Shown here: piece by piece, positions 1 to 5,243 of the stretch
Position numbering within the stretch: position 1 is the stretch's first letter
Layout: the number at the start of each line of letters is the position of its first letter
Assembly: GCA_934202505.1 (NCBI GenBank)
Contig: CAKPXW010000102.1
Span: 1 to 5,525, forward strand
DNA: 5,525 nucleotides
Direction: 5' to 3'
Origin: an uncultured Bacilli bacterium
Lineage (GTDB): Bacteria; Bacillota_I; Bacilli_A; RFN20; CAG-631
Made by a program: the position numbers and the translations under genes
The notes under the pieces: model-generated
The model's input: the letters and a program-made list of their open reading frames with translations, nothing else
The model's database searches: none
Told to the model about the DNA's origin: nothing

Positions 1-100
1 AAATTTAATATTGTCATAAATCATATGAATTTCTTTAATATTTGCATATTATTTGAGATTTATATTTTCACTTTATTTGAGAAAGATTAAATTTAAAGAT

Positions 101-140
101 AAATAATAAAAAATGACTCTACTTTACATAAAGTCATTTT
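101..140 (-). terminator. Probable intrinsic terminator of the RluA-type gene
   Basis: Read on the minus strand, AAAATGACT (140-132) pairs with AGTCATTTT (118-110) in a 9-bp stem. The 13-nt loop can itself form a small CTTTA/TAAAG hairpin. A U-rich tail (TTATTATTT, 109-101) follows. It lies about 46 nt past the stop of the gene at 187-1095. The stem has only two G/C pairs, which is weak but normal for so AT-rich a genome. The plus strand also has a short T-run after the stem, so it could work in both directions. Confidence 0.55.
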
Positions 141-186
141 CTTAATATTTATTAAATTCAATTTTTTGACTAACAAAAAAGCTTCA

Positions 187-1095
187 TTAGACAATTGTAT
201 TAAAAGATGAAGGAATTTTAGCTTTTAAAGAAATAATTTTATTAGTTTCTGGATTTATGAATTCAAGAACATAAGCATGCAATCCAAGTCTTTTTATTGG
301 ATCTGTTTTAGCTTGATATTTTTTATCACCAACTATTTTATGACCAAGTGATCCTAAATGAACACGAATTTGATTTTTTCTTCCTGTATCAATTAATACA
401 TCAACATAAGAATAGATTTTGTTTTCTTTAATTACTTTATAATGCGTTATTGCAAATTGGCTAGATTTATCGTTAGTTACATACATTAAATTGTTAGCAT
501 TATTTTTTAAATAACTTTTTATTGTTCCAGATTTCTGTTGAAAATTACCTTCACAAATAGCTATATATTCTCTTTTCTTTACAATATCTTGCCATCTATG
601 TTGCAAATTGTCACGTAACTTTTCATCTTTTGAGAAAAGTAAAACTCCAGAAGTTTCTTTATCAATTCTATGAACAATATAAACTCTTGCCATTTTATTT
701 TTCTTTCTTACATAGTCCATTACTAAACGATAAGCCGTATTTGTTGTATCGTTGTCTGATTCAATCGATAAAAGTCCTGCAGGTTTATTTATAGCAATCA
801 ATTTATCATCTTCATAAATAATATCTAATTTTATTTTTAAATCTTTATCTTTCGAAACACTATTTTTAGCAATTTGAACCATATCATCTTTTGCTAACAT
901 GAAATTAAATTGAGTTGTTACTACTCCATCTACTAAAACTTGGTGATTGCTTAATAGATGTTTTATATTGTTTTTACTATCATTTGTAATATGAGTAAAT
1001 AAAAACTCAAGCAATGGTGTAGGAGTTTTTACATGATATGACTTAGTTATTATTACCTTATTTTCTTTTACTTCTAAATGATTATCTTTACGCAT
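187..1095 (-). CDS. RluA-family RNA pseudouridine synthase (S4 domain plus catalytic domain)
   Basis: Predicted to isomerise uridine to pseudouridine in rRNA or tRNA in the cytoplasm. An N-terminal S4-like RNA-binding region spans about residues 25-75 (LLEFLFTHI...HQVLVDG). The catalytic domain follows with INKPAGLLS (102-110), the active-site motif HRIDKETSG (142-150; catalytic Asp145, canonical HRLDxxTSG), GRKNQIRVHL (238-247), and the late GDKKY and LGLHAYVLEF motifs. Its 302 aa is the normal length for the RluA/RluC/RluD group. The ATG has a strong SD, AAGGAG, seven bases upstream, which fixes the start. The gene stands alone, diverging from a small hypothetical gene across an 82-bp gap in which I find no convincing promoter hexamers. 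The family is secure. The exact RNA target (RluD- versus RluC-like) cannot be read from the sequence, so no symbol is given. Confidence 0.93.
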   Translation of the reverse strand: MRKDNHLEVKENKVIITKSYHVKTPTPLLEFLFTHITNDSKNNIKHLLSNHQVLVDGVVTTQFNFMLAKDDMVQIAKNSVSKDKDLKIKLDIIYEDDKLIAINKPAGLLSIESDNDTTNTAYRLVMDYVRKKNKMARVYIVHRIDKETSGVLLFSKDEKLRDNLQHRWQDIVKKREYIAICEGNFQQKSGTIKSYLKNNANNLMYVTNDKSSQFAITHYKVIKENKIYSYVDVLIDTGRKNQIRVHLGSLGHKIVGDKKYQAKTDPIKRLGLHAYVLEFINPETNKIISLKAKIPSSFNTIV

Positions 1096-1177
1096 TATAT
1101 CACTCCTTACCTATTTTATCATTTTTTCAAGAATTATTTAAATATTAATTGTACATACTATAGCTAGAAGGTGAATT

Positions 1178-1561
1178 ATGGAACTAGAAAAGTATCAAGA
1201 TTTAACAATCAAAGAAATTGCTGAAGCGTTAGAAAATTACTTACAAGAAAAAAAGCAAAAAACAATAAATCATAAATTATTTTTATATTTTTATGGAAAT
1301 AAAGAAATTAATTATACGGAACTAATTAAATTACTTCCAGAACTTGATAGTGATAGTATTTCTTACATCCTTAAATATGATAGAGATTTAAGTATACCAT
1401 TTTTACTTGCTATAAGTAGTTATGCCGATGCTGAAGACTTAACAAAGCAAGCCATATTTTTATTAAAAAGACATGGTCTTGATTATATTAAGCCTCTTAT
1501 TCCTTATTGTGATGAAGATGACATTCGTGAAGAATACATGCATTTATTTAATAATGATTAA
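1178..1561 (+). CDS. Small acidic, mostly helical protein of unknown function (127 aa)
   Basis: I do not recognise this protein. It has no signal peptide, membrane segment or metal-binding cluster, and one Cys (IPYCDEDD near the C-terminus). The sequence reads as successive amphipathic helices: LTIKEIAEALENYLQ, NYTELIKLLPEL, IPFLLAISSYADAEDL, LTKQAIFLLKRHG, then IKPLIPYCDEDDIREEY. This pattern recalls short helical-repeat or adaptor-like proteins, which is inference only. It is a real gene rather than a shadow: AGAAGGTGA lies at good spacing before the ATG, codon use is like its neighbours, and a good terminator lies about 55 nt past the stop. It diverges from the RluA-type gene and converges on the HAD gene. 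The two stop codons overlap in the palindrome TTAA (1558-1561). Confidence 0.8.
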   Translation: MELEKYQDLTIKEIAEALENYLQEKKQKTINHKLFLYFYGNKEINYTELIKLLPELDSDSISYILKYDRDLSIPFLLAISSYADAEDLTKQAIFLLKRHGLDYIKPLIPYCDEDDIREEYMHLFNND

Positions 1562-2340
1562 TTTTCTTTTATTAATTTTAGTAAAAATTTAATAGCCCCA
1601 TCATTTTCATTATCTAAGTCAGTAACATATTTGCTGACTTTTTTTATATCCTCGGAAGCATTTTTCATAGCTATACCATATTTTGCAAATTTTAAAGTTT
1701 CTAAGTCATTTTCAGCATCACCAAAAAATACTAAGTCATCTGCCGTTTTATTATAATATTTTAATAATTCTTCAACGCCTTCTTTTTTGGAAAATTTTGT
1801 ACTATATACTTCCCCTTGTAAATTCCAATAACGATAATTATAATTTGGATTTTGACAAATTATTTTTTTGATTTCTTCTTGATTTTCAAAAGATTTAGCA
1901 ATTATATTTAAAGAACTTGGATTAGCTTTTAATGTTTGATGAAAATCACCAATAATTTCTTTAGGATTCCAAGGAAAGCCATATAAAGAATAAGTATTCA
2001 TATCGATTTCACACATTAAATCTTTTATTAATTCTTTAAGTCTTGCATTATCTACATAAGAAAAAACTTCTTCTTTGCTCATAGTTACCTTACGAATTAT
2101 TAAATCTTTAGTTGGATCATATACAAATGCTCCATTACATAAAACACATGCACTACTTAAATTACAGTTTTCATATATTTGATGAGCTGATATCCATTGC
2201 CTTCCAGTAACTATACAAATATGATATCCTTGTTTTACCAAATTAGTAATTGTTTCATATGTATAATTTGATGGCCAACCATTATTTCTTGCCAAAGTTC
2301 CATCAAGATCAAATGCTATTATTTTATTTATTAAATTCAT
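1558..2340 (-). CDS. Cof-type HAD-superfamily (HAD-IIB) phosphatase
   Basis: Predicted cytoplasmic Mg-dependent hydrolase of phosphorylated metabolites. Cof-type enzymes typically act on sugar phosphates or nucleotide and cofactor phosphates, and the substrate cannot be predicted here. All four HAD motifs are visible: FDLDGT with nucleophile Asp11 and Asp13; motif II Thr45 in IVTGR; the motif III lysine at K185/K186 in KKEGVEELL; and motif IV GDAENDLETL (207-216; Asp208, Asp212). The large cap of the IIB type fills roughly residues 80-180. Its 260 aa is typical. The ATG overlaps the trpS stop (ATGA, 2337-2340) and has a modest SD-like AGTAGG upstream. Translation is therefore probably coupled to trpS, and the gene falls under the tryptophan T-box. 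Its 3' end overlaps the convergent small gene by four bases. I see no terminator of its own. Confidence 0.92.
   Translation of the reverse strand: MNLINKIIAFDLDGTLARNNGWPSNYTYETITNLVKQGYHICIVTGRQWISAHQIYENCNLSSACVLCNGAFVYDPTKDLIIRKVTMSKEEVFSYVDNARLKELIKDLMCEIDMNTYSLYGFPWNPKEIIGDFHQTLKANPSSLNIIAKSFENQEEIKKIICQNPNYNYRYWNLQGEVYSTKFSKKEGVEELLKYYNKTADDLVFFGDAENDLETLKFAKYGIAMKNASEDIKKVSKYVTDLDNENDGAIKFLLKLIKEN
1616..1645 (+). terminator. Intrinsic terminator of the 127-aa gene, embedded in the HAD coding sequence
   Basis: AAGTCAGTAA (1616-1625) pairs with TTGCTGACTT (1631-1640). This gives a 10-bp stem with one G·U wobble and a CATAT loop, followed by TTTTT (1641-1645) that continues the TT of the stem as a seven-T run. 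This is a canonical rho-independent terminator for the plus strand, 54 nt past the stop of the small gene. It lies within the region encoding the C-terminal part of the HAD protein (around VSKYVTDL), so the small gene's mRNA would be antisense to the end of the HAD message. Confidence 0.75.
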
Positions 2341-3332
2341 CTTAAACCTACTTTTCTATATACTTTTGCTAATTTTTTATAAGCTACTAAGCTTGCTTTT
2401 TTAGCCCCTTCTTCTAATATCTTATCTATTATTCCACTATTTTTGATTTCATTTACTTTATTTTGTAAATTTAATAATTCATCGCAAACAACATCTGCAA
2501 CAGCTTTTTTAAATTCACCATAGCCTTTTCCATTAAATTCATTAACAATATCATCAATGCTTCTATTGGAAAGACAAGACATTATAGTTAATAAATTAGA
2601 GATTCCAGGTTTATTTTCCATATCATAAACTATTTCATGTCCTAAATCTGTAACTGCAGACATAATTTTTTTCCTTGAAATATTGATATCATCTAATAAG
2701 TAAATTGTACCTTTATCTGATTCAGATTTTGACATTTTCTTTAATGGATTAGAAAGTGAACCAATCTTAGCTCCTGTCTTGCTAATTACTGGCTCAGGTA
2801 TCTTAAAAGTGTTTGAGTAACGAGAATTAAAACGAATTGCTAAATCTCTTGTTAATTCAACATGTTGTTTTTGGTCTATACCTACTGGAATATAATCTGC
2901 ATCATAAAGTAAAATATCCGCAGCCATTAAAGCAGGATAAATAAATATTCCTGTAGGTATTGAACCTTTATCAGATATTTTAGCTGTTTTATCTTTATAT
3001 TGTGTCATTCTAGACATTTCACCCATATAAGAATTACATGCCATAATATAACCAAGTTCTGCATGTTCGTGAACATCACTTTGTCTAAATAATACTACCT
3101 TATTTGGATCAAGACCACATGCTAAATAAATTGCAATTAAGTCTTTAGCATTTTGACGAAGTTCTTTAGGATCAATAGGTAAAGTCAAGGCATGTAAATC
3201 AGCAACAAAAACATATAAATCATATTCATCTTGATATTTTATAAATTGTTTTATTGCGCCAATATAATTTCCAAGTGTAAGTCTTCCTGTAGGTTTTATT
3301 CCACTTAGCATTCTTTTTTTGTTTTCTTCCAT
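2337..3332 (-). CDS. trpS: Tryptophanyl-tRNA synthetase
   Basis: Class Ic aminoacyl-tRNA synthetase that activates tryptophan with ATP and charges tRNA-Trp in the cytoplasm. Visible signatures are the HIGH-equivalent PTGRLTLGNYIGA (14-26), the tryptophan/ATP-pocket block SYMGEMSRMTQYKDK (101-115), YPALMAADILLYDAD (132-146), VGIDQKQHVELTRD (150-163), KMSKS (199-203) and SAVTD...GISNLL (225-248). Its 331 aa matches the bacterial norm. The ATG is fixed by AAAGGAGA eight bases upstream. The protein has no Trp at all: Tyr95 occupies the position that, from memory, is Trp92 in the Bacillus enzymes. Upstream lies a tryptophan T-box leader, which identifies the regulation independently. The TGA stop overlaps the start of the HAD gene. 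Read-through of that TGA would add only two residues before a TAA. Confidence 0.98.
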   Translation of the reverse strand: MEENKKRMLSGIKPTGRLTLGNYIGAIKQFIKYQDEYDLYVFVADLHALTLPIDPKELRQNAKDLIAIYLACGLDPNKVVLFRQSDVHEHAELGYIMACNSYMGEMSRMTQYKDKTAKISDKGSIPTGIFIYPALMAADILLYDADYIPVGIDQKQHVELTRDLAIRFNSRYSNTFKIPEPVISKTGAKIGSLSNPLKKMSKSESDKGTIYLLDDINISRKKIMSAVTDLGHEIVYDMENKPGISNLLTIMSCLSNRSIDDIVNEFNGKGYGEFKKAVADVVCDELLNLQNKVNEIKNSGIIDKILEEGAKKASLVAYKKLAKVYRKVGLR

Positions 3333-3350
3333 TTTAATTTTCTCCTTTTA

Positions 3351-3387
3351 AATAAAAAAACGTTCTTAGATAAATCTAAGGACGTTT
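3351..3387 (-). terminator. T-box-controlled intrinsic terminator before trpS
   Basis: On the minus strand, AAACGTCCTTAGA (3387-3375) pairs with TCTAAGAACGTTT (3370-3358). The 13-position stem has one C·A mismatch, a TTTA loop and a following U-rich tract (TTTTATT, 3357-3351). The CCTTAG of its 5' arm is the same segment that pairs with CTAAGG in the antiterminator, so the two folds exclude each other. It lies about 20 nt before the trpS start and its SD. Confidence 0.94.
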
Positions 3388-3573
3388 AAAACGCGGTACC
3401 ACCTTAGTTCATAGTAAAATTACTATGCACTTTTTCCTTTAACGCAGGATACGTCATTCATACTTTAATTCTGTTTGCCCTAAAAGGCCCATTTACTAAG
3501 TCTTTTTTCCTTGTTTGCACCAACCACAAGTTCTCTAAAAAAATTTCTTAGTTTTACTCCCTTTTTTTGGTTT
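3358..3573 (-). promoter_or_regulatory. Tryptophan-specific T-box riboswitch leader of trpS
   Basis: Transcription reads right to left. Stem I is closed by AAAAGG (3565-3560) with CCTTTT (3487-3482). The specifier loop has AGTA (3558-3555) on one side and the specifier codon UGG (3491-3489) on the other. CTAAG (3551-3547) pairs with CTTAG (3500-3496), followed by the AGAG element (3536-3533) and the apical CTTGT/ACAAG stem enclosing GGTTGGTGCAA. Stem III is CATAGTA/TACTATG (3427-3421 and 3416-3410). The T-box, AAGGTGGTACCGCG (3405-3392), sits in an antiterminator in which CTAAGG pairs with CCTTAG around the exact 7-nt bulge UGGUACC, capped by a GCG/CGU helix. Uncharged tRNA-Trp should read UGG with its anticodon and UGGU with its NCCA end, favouring read-through into trpS and the HAD gene. 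Confidence 0.96.
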
Positions 3574-3579
3574 AAAATT

Positions 3580-3607
3580 ATTATATCACTTAATAAATAT
3601 TATGCAA
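3580..3607 (-). promoter_or_regulatory. Promoter of the trpS T-box transcript
   Basis: A perfect -10 TATAAT (3585-3580) is preceded by TGA, giving an extended TGN -10. A weak -35 TTGCAT (3607-3602) lies 16 bases upstream. The start would be near 3573, just before the closing stem of the T-box, as expected. The promoter begins directly after the stop of the creatininase-like gene. Confidence 0.75.
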
Positions 3608-3610
3608 TCA

Positions 3611-4420
3611 TTAAATTCCTGGGTTTTCTCTTTGATTATAAAAATCCATTAAATGTTCATAAGATAAATCATCATCTTTAATTACTTTTATGGCTTTTGC
3701 AATATTAGATGCATATAAATCCATAAGGTATTTTCCTTTTTCTGCAGTTGCATTTGATGGATCTCCTGCTATATGATGAGGAAATTTGTTATACCACCAA
3801 ATTCCTGTTAACATCCCATTTTCTTCAATATAATTTTGCTTAGTTATTTCTTTTGTTTCTTCAACGACAATTCTTTCAAGATGTACAGTATGAGGATGAG
3901 TATACATAATTTCACTCGTTTCCATCATATCAGCATGACCTGACCCATTAAGTGGTCCATACAATTTTAAAAAATCAGAAAATTGTTGAGATGTTTTATA
4001 ATGGCAGTTCATTACATAAACAATATAATTATGTCTTTTTTCAAGTCTTGATTGAGCAAAATAATTTAAAAAGTTAGTTGCTCCTCCATGACCATTTAAA
4101 ATTAAAATACGATGATATCCATTTCTTGCAAGTTCATCACATAACTCTTCAAGTAATTCATATTGTAATTTACTTGAAATTGATAAACATCCACTTTTGT
4201 GTTGAGCTTCAGAAATAATTCCATATGGATGTGTTGGAACAACTAAAGCCTTTTCTTTTAAAGAAGCAGCAATAGCTAAATCTCTTGCAATATACATATC
4301 AGTTCCAAGAGGTAATTGATATCCATGTTTTTCAAGACATCCTATTGGAAGTAAGGCAACTCCTTTTGTCTCTTTTATTGAGTTTTTGAATTCTTCAGCG
4401 GTTAATTCTTCCCAAAGCAT
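3611..4420 (-). CDS. Creatininase / MftE-type amidohydrolase family protein
   Basis: Predicted cytoplasmic divalent-metal hydrolase of the creatininase family. Known members include creatinine amidohydrolase, the mycofactocin peptidase MftE and the archaeal formamide hydrolase ArfB. Substrates differ widely, so none is assigned. Visible signatures are LLPIGCLEKHGYQLPLGTD (23-41), with likely metal ligands Glu30, His32 and Asp41; LNGHGGATN (108-116), with His111; and GHADMMETS (161-169), with Glu167. The usual form of the last motif is HAGExETS, so Met165 replaces its first Glu. At 269 aa it is close to family length. AAAGGAGA lies before the ATG and fixes the start. It has its own promoter, diverging from the lipoprotein genes. 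No hairpin terminator lies between its stop and the T-box region, so its transcript may run into the T-box leader. Confidence 0.9.
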   Translation of the reverse strand: MLWEELTAEEFKNSIKETKGVALLPIGCLEKHGYQLPLGTDMYIARDLAIAASLKEKALVVPTHPYGIISEAQHKSGCLSISSKLQYELLEELCDELARNGYHRILILNGHGGATNFLNYFAQSRLEKRHNYIVYVMNCHYKTSQQFSDFLKLYGPLNGSGHADMMETSEIMYTHPHTVHLERIVVEETKEITKQNYIEENGMLTGIWWYNKFPHHIAGDPSNATAEKGKYLMDLYASNIAKAIKVIKDDDLSYEHLMDFYNQRENPGI

Positions 4421-4451
4421 ATTTAAATCTCCTTTATTTGATATTTATTTT

Positions 4452-4480
4452 AGCATACATGTTTTTAAAATCATTGGCAA
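4452..4480 (-). promoter_or_regulatory. Promoter of the creatininase-like gene
   Basis: A -35 TTGCCA (4480-4475, five of six consensus bases) is separated by exactly 17 bases from a -10 TATGCT (4457-4452, four of six). The predicted start is near 4445, leaving a short leader that carries the AAAGGAGA SD about 8 bases from the ATG at 4420. Confidence 0.7.
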
Positions 4481-4510
4481 CTTTAATAATAAATAAAGCA
4501 AGTATTGTTA

Positions 4511-4539
4511 TTTATTTTTTTTATAATTTCGTATATAAT
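4511..4539 (+). promoter_or_regulatory. Possible promoter of the lipoprotein operon
   Basis: TATAAT at 4534-4539 is a perfect -10. The base-for-base -35 at 17-nt spacing is only TTTATT (4511-4516). A second TATAAT at 4522-4527 has no acceptable -35. An alternative pair, TTGAAA (4545-4550) with TATGAT (4570-4575) at 19 nt, would start transcription only a few bases before the ATG and give an almost leaderless message. The choice between them is open. Confidence 0.4.
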
Positions 4540-4547
4540 TTTTTTTG

Positions 4548-4586
4548 AAAGGAATCATAAAAATTAATTTATGATAAATTGTTAAT
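4548..4586 (+). promoter_or_regulatory. Leader with an SD-like site and a hairpin before the rhodanese-like gene
   Basis: AAAGGA (4548-4553) is too far from the ATG at 4587 to act directly. Between them ATCATAAA (4554-4561) and TTTATGAT (4568-4575) form a perfect 8-bp inverted repeat with an AATTAA loop. If folded, the SD-like site would sit 11 unpaired bases from the start codon. The same palindrome could instead be a DNA operator. A four-codon reading frame (ATG 4571 to TAA 4583-4585) overlaps it. Confidence 0.4.
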
Positions 4587-5243
4587 ATGATTAAAAAAGT
4601 TGGACTATTATTATCTGTTTTTATGTTATGTAACTGTTCTTCTTCTATTCCTTTACCAACAGTTGAAGATGGAATTAGAGGCTCTATGTTTGGTATTGAT
4701 AAAAACATTAATGAAAAAACAATTGATAAGTATCTAAATAGAAAAGATTGTGTGTATTTTGATTTAAGGATGTTAAAAGATGAAGCTGATTATGAACAAA
4801 TCGGTGGAGATTCTTATTTATCTGGCTATGTTAAGGGCTTTGAAATTTTACCTTATCCATTTTTAGCAACTGTAACTTCACTTCCTGAAGAAGTAGGAGT
4901 AGGATATACAGGAGATTGCTTATATTCTATTTTAGATGATGAAAGTTATGTAGCAAATTTTAAAGAATCTTTTTCTATTATTGAATCTTACTTTCCACAT
5001 GATAAATATATATTTTTAATGTGTGGTGGTGGCGGATATGCTTCTATGGGTAAAAAATTATTAATTGCATTAGGATATGATGAAAATAAAATTTATAATG
5101 TTGGTGGTTATTGGTATTATAATGGTAAAAATAAAGTTCAAGTAAAAAAGGAAGTAGATGGAAAAATTACTTATGATTTTGAAAATGTTCCTTATCATAA
5201 TATTGATTTTTCAACATTAACAAAAAATGAAAAAGATAATTAA
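4587..5243 (+). CDS. Rhodanese-like lipoprotein
   Basis: Predicted membrane-anchored, outward-facing protein with a rhodanese-like domain. Residues 1-16 form a lipoprotein signal peptide (MIKK, then hydrophobic GLLLSVFML) with lipobox LCNC. Cys17 is the likely lipidated residue, though Asn at -1 is unusual; Cys15 is a less likely alternative. The mature part shows the rhodanese order: VYFDLR (56-61, like the family's DvR strand), GYVKGFEILPY (80-90, in place of GHIxGAxxiP), the active loop after FLM with Cys146 in CGGGGYAS (146-153), and LGYDENKIYNVGGYWYYNG (162-180), like the family's final GG motif. The usual Arg at Cys+5 is Tyr151. The only in-frame ATG is at 4587, because TAA precedes it at 4575-4577, and no properly spaced SD is present. 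It overlaps the thioredoxin-like gene by 17 nt. The fold is inferred from motif order; sulfurtransferase activity is not proven. Confidence 0.78.
   Translation: MIKKVGLLLSVFMLCNCSSSIPLPTVEDGIRGSMFGIDKNINEKTIDKYLNRKDCVYFDLRMLKDEADYEQIGGDSYLSGYVKGFEILPYPFLATVTSLPEEVGVGYTGDCLYSILDDESYVANFKESFSIIESYFPHDKYIFLMCGGGGYASMGKKLLIALGYDENKIYNVGGYWYYNGKNKVQVKKEVDGKITYDFENVPYHNIDFSTLTKNEKDN

Noticed and set aside
1..24. Possible start of a further minus-strand gene (ATG at 24, open for eight codons to the edge)
   Set aside because: Only eight codons are visible and the upstream AAAGAAA is a poor SD. It cannot be told from chance.
1096..1177. TATAGT/TACTAT and TAAAAT as -10 elements for the divergent gene pair
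   Set aside because: None has a credible -35 at 16-18 nt, and the TAAAAT choice would start transcription inside the SD. Promoters must exist here but I cannot assign them.
1252..1290. Hairpin and T-run on the minus strand as a terminator for the trpS-HAD transcript
   Set aside because: Only about five A/U pairs can form before the T-rich stretch, too weak to call.
1683..1871. 62-aa plus-strand open frame
   Set aside because: It lies wholly antisense to the HAD gene, with its conserved motifs on the other strand, and has no SD. The hydrophobic composition is what antisense AT-rich coding gives.
2337..2339. TGA stop of trpS as a sign of the mycoplasma code
   Set aside because: All Trp codons in the window are TGG and no in-frame TGA occurs. 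The TGA works as an ordinary stop, and read-through would add just two residues before a TAA.
4508..4708. 66-aa minus-strand open frame
   Set aside because: It starts inside the rhodanese-like lipoprotein gene on the opposite strand and runs through its promoter region. No SD and no recognisable protein features.
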